The notes below the pieces were generated by a model that saw only the letters and a program-made list of their open reading frames with translations, was not told the DNA's origin and did no database searches. The translations under genes were made by a program, and so were the position numbers. From Parabacteroides sp. Marseille-P3160 (GTDB lineage: Bacteria; Bacteroidota; Bacteroidia; Bacteroidales; Tannerellaceae): 42,919 nucleotides of DNA. Position 1 is the stretch's first letter. Each line of letters opens with the position of its first letter. Of the stretch, positions 18,155 to 26,960 are shown one piece after another. The DNA is taken from the NCBI RefSeq assembly GCF_900162725.1, contig NZ_LT799418.1:2561845-2604763 (forward strand), in the 5' to 3' direction.

Positions 18155-19759
18155 TTACCAACCGGGATTCTGTACCAACTTTGAATTAATATCTATTTCA
18201 ACCTGTGGAATAGGATATAAGTAGTGTTTATCGTTTGCACTCGGTTTACCAAAATCATTTAATGTTTTAACCATAATATGATCACCGTCCTTATTAATTT
18301 GGCGGATAAGGTCGAACCAACGATGATATTCAAAGTTAAGTTCCAAGCGACGATCCAGATAAATGGAATCACGGAATTGGTCTTTTGTCAAACTTCCAAT
18401 TTTAAATTCAGGTAATCCTGCCCGCTTCCGAATCAAATTATAGTTTTGATAAGCTTCTTCATTCGGTCCATAAAGTTCATTATTTGCTTCTGCATTATTC
18501 AGCAATACTTCCGCATAGCGAATAATAGGTACGTTAATCCCTGATTGTCCAAGCATTGTAGGTACGTCACTATCATAATATTTGTAACTAGCATAGCTAT
18601 TTCCATCATTTTGTTTAGGATCGATTGTATAAGTGACGCCGCCGATAGTATAAGAAGTTGTCAATGAAACAGCTTTTCTTTTATCATTATCCGAAAAATG
18701 CTTAATCAAATCAGGAGTCGGTTCATCTGCAAAAGTTCCATTTAATGCCTTAATCCCCAAAGGAGCCGTACGGTTTCCGAAACCATTTCCATTCGCTAAT
18801 GTGGAAGAATTGAACTGCGCTGAGAACAAATGCTCCTTTCCATTTTTAGTCGCTTTATTAAATACTTCAGCATAATCCTCAAAAAGATCATAATACCGAT
18901 CGGAACGCTTTATAATGTTATTGGAATGATCTATTGCTTTTTTAAGCAACTCTTCCCTGTTTTTTATCACTGAAATATTATAAGCCCGCTGGTTATCATC
19001 CAAACTCACATTCGCCAATGTTAAATAAGCTAATGACAAGAAAGCTTCTGCTGCTGCAGCATTTGCACGACCGGCATCCGAACCGTTTTGATCAAAGTAC
19101 CAGGGAAGCCCGGCCGCTGCATCTGTAAAATCCTGGATTACCTGATCATATACCTCTTCTGCACTTGTCCGGGATACTAAAAGAGTGTTTTGGTCCAAAG
19201 TAGTCGTTTCATGCAGAACTAGAGGAACACTACCATACAAACGAACCAAATTAAAATAATATAAACCTCTCAAAAACTTTGCTTCCAGAACATATTGCTT
19301 TAAAAGCGCCTCCTCAGCAGCGGTAGTGAAAGGAATTAAAGGTATTTTATCAATCGCTATATTCGCTTTATTAATTGCTATATAATGCTGTTGCCAGATT
19401 TCCTTGACACGTAATGTCGAAGGAGAATGGTCTAATGTCGATTGCGCTTTCACATCGGCATTTGTTGCTCCCGGCCCCATCTTTATATCATCCGCCATAA
19501 ATTCTTGCCCCGTGACGAAAAGAATATTATATGGCGTTTGCGAACCGCTATAATTAAGTCCATAGTAGACTGCCGTAACCGCAGCTTTTGCGTCAGCTAC
19601 TGTTTTGTAGTAGCCTTCAGATGAAACAAAACTTCTGGCATCTTCATCTAAAGAAGTACATGACGGTAGAAGGGCAAATAATCCCCCCATAAATAATAAA
19701 TAGTAAAAGGGACTGAATAACCTTTTCTCCAATTGTTTTTTTTGTATTATTGTATCCAT
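18155..19759 (-). CDS. SusD/RagB-family outer-membrane lipoprotein
   Basis: A 534-residue surface glycan-binding lipoprotein. The lipobox LLPSC puts the lipidated cysteine at residue 34, followed by the acidic TSLDED typical of surface export in Bacteroidetes. Family features include a helical TPR-like N-terminal half (ADAKAAVTAVYYGLNYSG, NIAIDKIPLIPFTTAAEEAL, EAKFLRGLYYFNLVRLYGSV) and the C-terminal block IIRYAEVLLNNAEANNELYG, then YNLIRKRAGLPEF and LELNFEYHRWFDLIRQ. The ending YLYPIPQVEIDINSKLVQNP with a final GW is also standard. It lies 93 bases after susC on the same strand and should form a complex with it. Confidence 0.95.
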   Translation of the reverse strand: MDTIIQKKQLEKRLFSPFYYLLFMGGLFALLPSCTSLDEDARSFVSSEGYYKTVADAKAAVTAVYYGLNYSGSQTPYNILFVTGQEFMADDIKMGPGATNADVKAQSTLDHSPSTLRVKEIWQQHYIAINKANIAIDKIPLIPFTTAAEEALLKQYVLEAKFLRGLYYFNLVRLYGSVPLVLHETTTLDQNTLLVSRTSAEEVYDQVIQDFTDAAAGLPWYFDQNGSDAGRANAAAAEAFLSLAYLTLANVSLDDNQRAYNISVIKNREELLKKAIDHSNNIIKRSDRYYDLFEDYAEVFNKATKNGKEHLFSAQFNSSTLANGNGFGNRTAPLGIKALNGTFADEPTPDLIKHFSDNDKRKAVSLTTSYTIGGVTYTIDPKQNDGNSYASYKYYDSDVPTMLGQSGINVPIIRYAEVLLNNAEANNELYGPNEEAYQNYNLIRKRAGLPEFKIGSLTKDQFRDSIYLDRRLELNFEYHRWFDLIRQINKDGDHIMVKTLNDFGKPSANDKHYLYPIPQVEIDINSKLVQNPGW

Positions 19760-19852
19760 ATTTTTTTAGTTTATGGCAAGCAGGTATTTTTATAAGAGTA
19801 TAATATTTCTTCAAACACCCTTGTTGCCAATTCAAATGATAACTGAATAGAA

Positions 19853-22800
19853 TTAAAATGTAATGCTTAAACCACCTAATACTGTTTTACTGATAGGATA
19901 TACAGCATTATCATAGCCTTGGGTTAATGTCGTTTGTTCATTCCGGCTAGCTTCCGGATCATAACCTGTATAATCTGTTAACGTAATTAGGTTTTGAGCA
20001 GAAACATAAAGGCGCAGTTGTTTTATCTTGACTGCTTTCATCAGTCTTTCAGGAATTGTGACTCCAAAAGTTATATTTTTTAACCTTATATAAGAACCGT
20101 CTTCAATATAGATATCTGATGGAAGAACTGCCGGATCCTCAATTGCGCGCTGAACATCTGTATTTTCATTGCTTGGTGTCCACCGGTTAAGCAATCGTGT
20201 CGTTGCATTTGTATATCCCGTACCCAGGTTCAGATAAGCAGCTGTATAGTTATACAGTTTATTGCCATAGGAACCTTGCAATAAGAAACTCAAATCAAAT
20301 ATTTTATATGAAAAATTATTCGTGATTCCAAAAATAAACTTCGGCTGTGCATTTCCTACGATCGTACGATCGCCTGCCTGTGTAATCGCACCATCCTGAT
20401 TAACATCAATATAACGCTGATAGCCCGGCAAAGTATTTGCTTTGTTTTTAGGCAGGTTTGCTATATCATCCGTCGATTTGAAAACTCCATCCGTCTTAAG
20501 AACATAAAAAGAACCGACCGCTTCTCCAACTTTAGCTATGGATGGGTCTGAAATGATATAATCAATGCCTTCCCCTAAACTTAAAATCTTATTTTTATTT
20601 GTTGAGAATACGATATTCGTATTCCAATTAAAAAGACCTTTTGTATTAATCGTATTCAAGGTAAGCTCTATACCTTTATTCTCAACAGAACCATAATTCT
20701 GAAGCGCCGTCAAATGCCCGGAAGTTGCCGGAATGGATACGCTCAAGAGCAAATCCGTCGTTTTCTTATAATAAAAATCAGCGGACAAATTAATACGGTC
20801 TTCAAATAGGGCCAAGTCAAAAGCACCCGTATACTGTGTTGTTTTTTCCCAAGTCAAATCATCATTCGCAATTCGTCCTGGAGCGCCGCCGATAACTACT
20901 TGGTCACCCAGAATATATTTAAAGGTTGCAATATTAGACAAAGACTGATATACACCTATTTCCTGATTTCCTGTGATTCCCGCACTTAACCGTAGTTTGA
21001 GTGCCGATATCGGGGTAACCCCTTTCAGGAAATTTTCCTTATTAATATTCCAGGCAAGAGCGCCGGAAGGAAAGTATCCCCATTTATTGTTTTTACCGAA
21101 CCTGGAAGAACCGTCGCTCCGTCCGGTAAATGTCACGAAATACTTTTCTTTATAGTTATAGTTGACACGTCCGAGATATGAGACTAACTGCCAAGCTGAA
21201 TAAGAAGATGAGGCCGCCTTATTTATCGCTCCGGCTCCTAAATCATAGTCTTGCGTCGCATCGCTTGTAAACCCTCCCTGCGAAGCATTTCTTCCATCGG
21301 CTTTGTACTGCTGCTGCGTATAGCCGATCAGCGCATCATAGGAATGGTCGCCCAACTGTTTGTTATAATTTAACGTGTTCTCGTTTAACCATGAACGTAC
21401 AACCTTATTTCCCTGCTGTCCTCCTCCGCTGACAGACTGCCCTTCATATAAAGATATCGGAATATACTGGTATTCATTACTATGAATCTGGTCTATACCA
21501 AAACTGACTTTTGCCTTAAAGTCATTCATGAATTTATATTCCGCATATGCATTCCCCAATACCCGGAAAGTACGGGCAAAGTTTTTTTGTAAAGTTAATG
21601 TCGCAATCGGATTTCCTAATGCGGCTTCACCTGGCTGCTTAAGTGTAAAAGAGCCATCTTCATTATAAATCGGAAAATCGGGGCGGACAGCTAATACCGT
21701 ATTTATAATGCCAGTTGGAGCTTCATTAGCTTTTATTTGGCTAATTATCAGGTTTTCTCCAATTGTCAGATCCTTTGATATTTTCCGGTCCAGATTAACT
21801 CTTGCAGAAATACGCTCAAAATCCGAATGGATGATAATCCCTTCCTGCTTATAATAGTTTGTAGATAAAGCATAGCGCGTCTTGTCGTCTCCACCTGTAA
21901 ATGAAAGCTGGTGGTTCTGAGTCAATGCCTCCCTGAACGCAGCATTCTGCCAATCATAATCCACATTGGCCAATGCATCGATATCGGATTGGGAGAAAGG
22001 AAGTTCACGGATTGTCCCTTTTCCTGTAAACCTTACAACATCGTTAGAGGTTGTAACGGCGTCATTTTTTAGTGAGGCAAATTCTTGTGCAGACAGAAGA
22101 GGAATCTTTTTCCCGATCCACTGATTTCCTAAATAGGCATCATAAGTTATCGTATTACTGCCCGCTTTTCCTTTTTTTGTCGTGATTAATACAACCCCGT
22201 TTGCTCCGCGGGCTCCGTATATAGCTGTAGCAGATGCATCTTTCAGCACATCTATCGATTCGATGTCACCAAGGTTAATCGTAGACAAAGCATTGATACT
22301 GGCTCCGCTAATAGTCCCTGAACTCGCGTCGCTGTTTGAGTTGTAAACCGGGAAACCATCTATAACATAGAGTGGTTCATTACCTCCATTTATTGAATTT
22401 CCTCCCCGTATCCGTATGCTGACAGCAGCACCCGGCTGTCCTGAAGTCTGCGTTACCTGAACACCGGCAGCCCTTCCCTGGAGGGCATTATCGAATGAAC
22501 TAATAGGAAGTTGCGTCAATTCCTTTGTCGAAACAGAAGACAGCGACCCTGTAAAATCGCTCCTTTTTTGAGTTCCATACCCGATAACGACAACCTCATT
22601 TAATAGGTTCAGGTCTTCTTTGAGACTAATGAGGAGAGGCTCCGTATATTCATAAATCTCTACTGATTCATTACGAAAACCTAAAAAATTAACACTAAGT
22701 TCGGTAGGTAATGACTTAGCATAAACAGTGAATTTCCCGTCGATGTCCGTCGCGGTTCCGGTTTTTTCGTCTTTCAAGATGATGTTCACTCCAGGGACGG

Positions 22801-22951
22801 GCTCGTTTGTTCTTGCATCAACGACTTTTCCTTCTATTTTGGTGCCGGATTGTTGAGCAAAAATAGAAAGCGGGGAGAGAAATATTAATAATACCATAAA
22901 GGATATCATCGATAATTTGATTCCTCGGGAAAAAAATAATATTTTTACCAT
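19853..22951 (-). CDS. SusC/RagA-family TonB-linked outer-membrane transporter of the sulfatase locus
   Basis: A 1032-residue outer-membrane importer. The N-terminal signal (IKLSMISFMVLLIFLSPLSI) is followed by a carboxypeptidase-D-regulatory-like domain (IEGKVVDARTNEPVPGVNII), the SusC marker NEVVVIGYGTQKRSDFTGSL, and a plug with IRIRGGNSINGGNEPLYVID, DIESIDVLKDASATAIYG and ANGVVLITTKKG. The barrel closes with KTVLGGLSITF. No STN domain is present, so control must come from a separate regulator. The context of sulfatases downstream suggests import of a sulfated oligosaccharide, either before or after desulfation. Its leader is unusually long: the duplicated control module upstream puts the transcription start more than 400 bases before the start codon. 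Confidence 0.96.
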   Translation of the reverse strand: MVKILFFSRGIKLSMISFMVLLIFLSPLSIFAQQSGTKIEGKVVDARTNEPVPGVNIILKDEKTGTATDIDGKFTVYAKSLPTELSVNFLGFRNESVEIYEYTEPLLISLKEDLNLLNEVVVIGYGTQKRSDFTGSLSSVSTKELTQLPISSFDNALQGRAAGVQVTQTSGQPGAAVSIRIRGGNSINGGNEPLYVIDGFPVYNSNSDASSGTISGASINALSTINLGDIESIDVLKDASATAIYGARGANGVVLITTKKGKAGSNTITYDAYLGNQWIGKKIPLLSAQEFASLKNDAVTTSNDVVRFTGKGTIRELPFSQSDIDALANVDYDWQNAAFREALTQNHQLSFTGGDDKTRYALSTNYYKQEGIIIHSDFERISARVNLDRKISKDLTIGENLIISQIKANEAPTGIINTVLAVRPDFPIYNEDGSFTLKQPGEAALGNPIATLTLQKNFARTFRVLGNAYAEYKFMNDFKAKVSFGIDQIHSNEYQYIPISLYEGQSVSGGGQQGNKVVRSWLNENTLNYNKQLGDHSYDALIGYTQQQYKADGRNASQGGFTSDATQDYDLGAGAINKAASSSYSAWQLVSYLGRVNYNYKEKYFVTFTGRSDGSSRFGKNNKWGYFPSGALAWNINKENFLKGVTPISALKLRLSAGITGNQEIGVYQSLSNIATFKYILGDQVVIGGAPGRIANDDLTWEKTTQYTGAFDLALFEDRINLSADFYYKKTTDLLLSVSIPATSGHLTALQNYGSVENKGIELTLNTINTKGLFNWNTNIVFSTNKNKILSLGEGIDYIISDPSIAKVGEAVGSFYVLKTDGVFKSTDDIANLPKNKANTLPGYQRYIDVNQDGAITQAGDRTIVGNAQPKFIFGITNNFSYKIFDLSFLLQGSYGNKLYNYTAAYLNLGTGYTNATTRLLNRWTPSNENTDVQRAIEDPAVLPSDIYIEDGSYIRLKNITFGVTIPERLMKAVKIKQLRLYVSAQNLITLTDYTGYDPEASRNEQTTLTQGYDNAVYPISKTVLGGLSITF

Positions 22952-23374
22952 GATTTTAATTTATTAAAGTCAGGGTGTCCTCGAATCCAATTGCAGTCGG
23001 TAGAGAGGGCACCTTTTCTTTTATTTGTTCTCTTATGTATTGTATTTTCTTCCGAACAACGATGCTTCTGCTTTTTCAAATGGTCCTTTCTAAAAAGTCA
23101 GAAGAATAAATTCATTTTTTTTCTTAAGAAAATTTATAAGAATTATTTTGAAATTTATCTCATCCGGAAGGATAGAAATGATTGCTTATTATTTTTTCGA
23201 ATTTTAATGATAACAACAACTATTACATAGCCTTGCATTAATAACTCTTCGAGAGATAATAAAAACTAAAATAATAAACAAATAGTACAGCCATTTCTGC
23301 AATAGAGTAATGAGGGAGAATAAATATTCCATGTTGACTAATAATTAAAAAAATTAACCTATTAATTGATATTG
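22952..23374 (-). other. Long 5' leader of the susC operon, no gene seen
   Basis: About 420 bases of AT-rich DNA between the start codon and the proposed promoter. I find no convincing gene. Near its distal end (23289-23310) it shares CCATTTnTGCAATAGAGT with the leader of the neighbouring sulfatase at 24941-24962. A hairpin sits at its very beginning. Confidence 0.5.
23347..23367 (-). terminator. Promoter-proximal hairpin with T-run, susC copy
   Basis: On the minus strand, AATTAA-TAGG-TTAATT (23352-23367) is followed by seven Ts. It starts within about 20 bases of the proposed transcription start, so it could act as an attenuator. A hairpin of different sequence occupies the same place in the other copy (25001-25024). 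Confidence 0.45.
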
Positions 23375-23444
23375 CAAAGATGTGGTAGTTTAAATTAACA
23401 TGATATACCTTATTTATGGTATATTTATAATCTATTTATGGTAT
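23375..23444 (-). promoter_or_regulatory. Duplicated control module, copy serving susC
   Basis: On the plus strand, TATTTATGGTAT occurs twice, at 23411-23422 and 23433-23444, exactly 22 bp apart. The first copy also forms an inverted repeat with ATACC just before it (23405-23409). The -7-like box CATCTTTG (complement of 23375-23382) differs from TAnnTTTG at the first base. The gap from this box to the nearer repeat is 28 bases, the same as in copy two at 25028-25097. The far repeat overlaps the last codons of the upstream sulfatase gene. Confidence 0.65.
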
Positions 23445-24825
23445 ATCTTATTTTACGTTTCGTAAAATACCATTTAATCACTTTCTCCGACATCTCTGAC
23501 GCTATTTTCGGTTGTTTCTTAGCCATATTCGTAGTTTCGTTCGGATCTTTTTTGATGTTATATAACTCAAGATTGGTTCCGTCAGCATTTACCAATACTT
23601 TCCAATCACCCCGGCGTATGCTTAGATGTGGGCTCTGATGATGTACCTGCGGTGGACGACCAAAGAATCGATTACGACCAAAATCCCATACAAGGTCTTT
23701 TTTACGATGCTGCGCTTTGATACCTAATAACGACTTGCTCATATCTTCACCGCTATAATTGAATCCTTCCGGCATCTTTGCACCGGTAATTGCACAAAGG
23801 GAAGGTAGAATGTCTACTGAACAAACCACGCTTTCATCTTCTATTTCACCTTCTTTTATCTTCGCGGGCCAACTGATGATGAAAGGCATTCTTATTCCTC
23901 CTTCATATAGACTGACTTTTGAACCTCTCAAGCCGTTTGTACGGATTTGGTCGAATGTTGGCAAAGCCCCGTTATCACTTGTAAAGATAATCAACGTGTT
24001 TTTTAATATTCCTAATTTTTCCAACCCATCTATAAAACGCCCTATCTGCCTGTCATATTCTTTAAGTACAGCAACAAAATTAGATCGGCTTGTCCAGCTT
24101 GCTTTTTCATCGAAAAATTCCTCCTGTGGAATCCAAGGGTCGTGCATATCATCTGGCCAAAGATTTACAAAACAAGGATTATTCTTATGGCGTGACAAGA
24201 AATCTAAGGCTTTATCAACGAAATATCCGGTGCGTTCCCAACGCTTGATGCTGTCCTGCTTGCTCCAAATCCAATCGGATGCAGTTATTAGTTTGTCAGG
24301 ATCCGGACTTTCATAAGTCGACACATATTCATCGAAACCATAAAGGGGTATCTGTGGTGCATCGTTTACATCACGTCCACCACCCATATGCCACTTGCCT
24401 ATATGAGCGGTTGAATAACCTGCATCTTTCAGCACTTTAGCCATGGAAGGAGCTGACGGATCCAGATAATCAACCTGCTCACATTCTGCATTTCCGGCTC
24501 TTTCATGTAGAAAGGTATTCACTCCCCACTCAGTGGGAAACATTCCTGTGGTTAGAGATACACGCGAAGGAGAACTCACAGGAGATGCTGTGTAATAATG
24601 ATTGAATTTAAGCCCATTGGCAGCCAAACGATCTATATTGGGAGTTGTAACCCAACCGCTGTTATAACAAGACAGATCGCCTATGCCCATATCATCCGTA
24701 TAAATGATTACAATATTGGGACGCTGTTCCTTTGTTTCCGTTTTATCTATTGATGTACTTTCAGAATAACAATTCGCAAAAATACAAGGAATGCCGATGT
24801 AGAATAACTTTTCCATTTGTTTCAT
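23425..24825 (-). CDS. Serine-type sulfatase (S1 family), separate transcription unit
   Basis: A 466-residue sulfatase. The N-terminus has a hydrophobic segment (LFYIGIPCIFANCYS) that may be a signal peptide, possibly with lipidation at Cys19. Metal ligands are at IYTDDMGIGD (residues 41-50). The maturation motif is SSPSRVSLTTG with Ser84 at the formylglycine position (codons AGT TCT CCT TCG CGT). Active-site segments HIGKWHMGGG, LWPDDMHDPW, IIFTSDNGAL and GLRGSKVSLYEGGIRMPFI are complete. It ends with LELYNIKKDPNETTNMAKKQ as expected. It differs clearly from the other two sulfatases and probably acts on another linkage. It lies upstream of susC, with its own copy of the shared control module, so it should be switched on together with the operon. 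Confidence 0.94.
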   Translation of the reverse strand: MKQMEKLFYIGIPCIFANCYSESTSIDKTETKEQRPNIVIIYTDDMGIGDLSCYNSGWVTTPNIDRLAANGLKFNHYYTASPVSSPSRVSLTTGMFPTEWGVNTFLHERAGNAECEQVDYLDPSAPSMAKVLKDAGYSTAHIGKWHMGGGRDVNDAPQIPLYGFDEYVSTYESPDPDKLITASDWIWSKQDSIKRWERTGYFVDKALDFLSRHKNNPCFVNLWPDDMHDPWIPQEEFFDEKASWTSRSNFVAVLKEYDRQIGRFIDGLEKLGILKNTLIIFTSDNGALPTFDQIRTNGLRGSKVSLYEGGIRMPFIISWPAKIKEGEIEDESVVCSVDILPSLCAITGAKMPEGFNYSGEDMSKSLLGIKAQHRKKDLVWDFGRNRFFGRPPQVHHQSPHLSIRRGDWKVLVNADGTNLELYNIKKDPNETTNMAKKQPKIASEMSEKVIKWYFTKRKIRYTINRL

Positions 24826-25027
24826 CCGGTTATCATATTTTAGTGCTTTGTCTCTCTACATCTGCCGAAGTAGAATATGAATTCGTATATAGGAAAGATG
24901 GAATGGAGTAGGGGGTAAGGTATGTGTCGGAATATCATAAAGCCATTTGTGCAATAGAGTGATAATTGATGATGAATTTTTCATTGCTGTAATATTAGTT
25001 AAAAACATCAACTTATTGTTGATGCTA
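24826..25027 (-). other. 5' leader of the separate sulfatase gene, no gene seen
   Basis: About 200 bases between the start codon and the proposed promoter. An open frame crosses it (24856-25149) but runs through the promoter repeats and resembles no protein. Its distal half (24941-25024) aligns loosely with the susC leader. Confidence 0.5.
25001..25024 (-). terminator. Promoter-proximal hairpin with T-run, sulfatase copy
   Basis: On the minus strand, CATCAAC-AATAA-GTTGATG forms a perfect 7-bp stem followed by TTTTT. It lies at the start of the predicted transcript, like the hairpin at 23347-23367, but with a different stem sequence. Conservation of structure without conservation of sequence suggests a function. 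Confidence 0.5.
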
Positions 25028-25097
25028 CAAAGATGAAAGAGATTTTGTGAATATAATATACCGCATTTACGGTATATTTTAAATCTGTTTAGGGTAT
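25028..25097 (-). promoter_or_regulatory. Duplicated control module, copy serving the sulfatase
   Basis: The plus strand carries CATTTACGGTAT (25064-25075) and TGTTTAGGGTAT (25086-25097), 22 bp apart. ATACC at 25058-25062 makes an inverted repeat with the first GGTAT. The -7-like box CATCTTTG (complement of 25028-25035) has the same 28-base gap to the nearer repeat as in the susC copy. Confidence 0.65.
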
Positions 25098-25112
25098 TAT
25101 TTAGAAAGCAAA

Positions 25113-25204
25113 AACCATCTCCTCTTGATCGATATCTCTGCTTTTGCATAGAGAATTGAAAGGAGGAGATGGTTGAAAAAGAAAGTATGGCCGCCTCTTG
25201 GCGG
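25113..25204 (-). terminator. Terminator region after hcp
   Basis: Reading leftward after the hcp stop codon there is first a GC-rich hairpin, CCGCC-AAGA-GGCGG (25191-25204). Next is a long 12-bp perfect stem (arms 25113-25124 and 25163-25174) that closes with TTTTTG on the minus strand. It separates hcp from the sulfatase block and marks the right edge of the AT-rich region. Confidence 0.55.
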
Positions 25205-25232
25205 GGACGGGACGAGCCGGATGGCTGGACAA

Positions 25233-26873
25233 TTACCCGGCCATAAACATTTCCAGGTCTTGCTCTACGGTGGAAATGCCTCCAATGCCGAAGTGGTCGA
25301 CCAGGACTTTGGCTACATTCGGGGATAAAAATCCGGGAAGGGTCGGCCCTAAATGGATATTTTTAACCCCTAAATGGAGAAGAGATAATAACACTATAAC
25401 TGCTTTCTGCTCATACCAGGCGATATTAAAGGCGATCGGTAACTGGTTGATGTCTTCCAACCCGAATACCTCTTTCAGTTTGAGGGCTATGACGGCAAGT
25501 GAGTAACTGTCGTTACATTGTCCCGCATCCAGTACCCGTGGAATGCCTCCAATGCTCCCCAATGGTAGTTTGTTATAACGATATTTGGCGCATCCGGCGG
25601 TGAGGATGACCGTATCGTCCGGTAAAGCCTTTGCAAATTCCGTATAATAGTTACGGTCTTTCATCCGGCCGTCGCATCCGGCCATCACAAAGAATTTACG
25701 AATTGCGCCGGATTTGACTGCTTCTACCACTTTGTCCGCCAAGGCTAATACCTGTGCATGCGCAAAACCTCCGATGATCTTGCCGGATTCGATCTCTACC
25801 GGTGGTTGCGAGGTTTTAGCCATAGCAATGATTTCGGAAAAATCCTTCGGCATTCCGTCTTTCCGTTCCGGGATATGGCGCGCTCCGGTCAAGCCGGCGG
25901 CTCCGGTGGTGAAGATACGGTGGGAGTAAGAGGCATTTTTGTTTGGAGGGACAATGCAGTTGGTAGTGAAAAGAATCGGGCCGTTAAACGTCTCGAAGTC
26001 TTGCTTCTGTTGCCACCAGGCGCCACCGTAATTACCGAATAGATGCTTGTATTTCTTTAATTGCGGATAGTAATGGGCGGGAAGCATTTCGCTATGCGTA
26101 TAGATATCTACGCCTGTACCTTCTGTTTGCTGTAAGAGCTCTTCGATGTCGCGCAGGTCATGTCCGCTGATCAGGATCCCCGGGTTTTTCCCGGCTCCGA
26201 TATTTACTTCCGTCACTTCCGGATTACCGAAGCGTCCTGTGTTGGCCGCATCCAGCAAGGCCATTGCCTCAACGCCGTATTTGCCGGTTTCCAAAGCTAA
26301 AGCCACCAATTCATCGGCGGAAATGTCTGTACGGGTAATTTCCGCCAGCGCCCGTTGCATGAATAGATAGAGGGCATCGTCGGTCCGGTCCAGGTTATAG
26401 GCGTGTTCGGTATAGGCCGCCATCCCTTTCAGCCCGTAATGAACCAATTCTTTGAGCGAACGGATATCTTCATCGGGGGTACGCAAGACGCCGACCTCTT
26501 TTGCTTTTTGCATGAACGTTGATTCTGCTCCGTTCCACGTACATTCGTCCGGGAGAGAGGAGGCGGATAGGCCGGATGCCTCTGCTAATCTATTTTTAAG
26601 GGCAAGTCCTTCGACCACCTTTTGGCGGATTGCTTCAAAATCGAAATTCGCATTGGTAATGCTTATAAATAAAGCGTCGATCACAAACTTATCCGCTTCT
26701 TTCGACGGATTTCCCTGTTTCCGCAGCGCCTGGTTGTATACGGCGATACCGCGTGTGACAAACAATAATAAATCTTGAATGTCGGAAACTTCCGCCGTTT
26801 TCCCGCAGACGCCGACTAATGTACAACCTGTTCCTTTGGCTGTCTCTTGGCATTGATAACAAAACATACTCAT
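25233..26873 (-). CDS. hcp: Hybrid cluster protein (hydroxylamine reductase)
   Basis: A 546-residue cytoplasmic iron-sulfur protein. The N-terminal cysteines C5, C8, C17 and C23 have the spacing C-x2-C-x8-C-x5-C of the anaerobe-type protein that binds a [4Fe-4S] cluster. The hybrid-cluster region shows [51 protein letters not shown] and [11 protein letters not shown], supplying the expected His, Glu and Cys ligands. The family reduces hydroxylamine in vitro, and studies in enteric bacteria point to nitric oxide reduction or protein S-nitrosylation in vivo, so a role in nitrosative stress is likely. It has its own promoter and terminator. A Crp/Fnr gene that could control it lies at 10153, across the sulfatase block. 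Confidence 0.97.
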   Translation of the reverse strand: MSMFCYQCQETAKGTGCTLVGVCGKTAEVSDIQDLLLFVTRGIAVYNQALRKQGNPSKEADKFVIDALFISITNANFDFEAIRQKVVEGLALKNRLAEASGLSASSLPDECTWNGAESTFMQKAKEVGVLRTPDEDIRSLKELVHYGLKGMAAYTEHAYNLDRTDDALYLFMQRALAEITRTDISADELVALALETGKYGVEAMALLDAANTGRFGNPEVTEVNIGAGKNPGILISGHDLRDIEELLQQTEGTGVDIYTHSEMLPAHYYPQLKKYKHLFGNYGGAWWQQKQDFETFNGPILFTTNCIVPPNKNASYSHRIFTTGAAGLTGARHIPERKDGMPKDFSEIIAMAKTSQPPVEIESGKIIGGFAHAQVLALADKVVEAVKSGAIRKFFVMAGCDGRMKDRNYYTEFAKALPDDTVILTAGCAKYRYNKLPLGSIGGIPRVLDAGQCNDSYSLAVIALKLKEVFGLEDINQLPIAFNIAWYEQKAVIVLLSLLHLGVKNIHLGPTLPGFLSPNVAKVLVDHFGIGGISTVEQDLEMFMAG

Positions 26874-26896
26874 GGTGCTTCTTTTATTAATTGAGG

Positions 26897-26904
26897 CAAA
26901 GCTA
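26897..26904 (-). promoter_or_regulatory. hcp promoter -7 box
   Basis: The complement reads TAGCTTTG, an exact TAnnTTTG match 23 bases before the hcp start. Upstream lies an imperfect inverted repeat, GGAAACGG (26921-26928) with CCGTTTTCC (26948-26956), where a regulator could bind; its use is inferred. Confidence 0.55.
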
Positions 26905-26960
26905 TCCCATGTGTAGGAGAGGAAACGGTATCATTTGTTACACTTTTCCGTTTTCCTCCC

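Noticed and set aside
4529-23252. Shared 12-mer AATAACTCTTCG near 4530 and 23240
   Set aside because: No extended similarity around it and different contexts; probably chance.
24856-25149. Leftward 97-codon open frame as a gene
   Set aside because: It runs through the promoter repeats and the leader hairpin, has no family resemblance and no start context.
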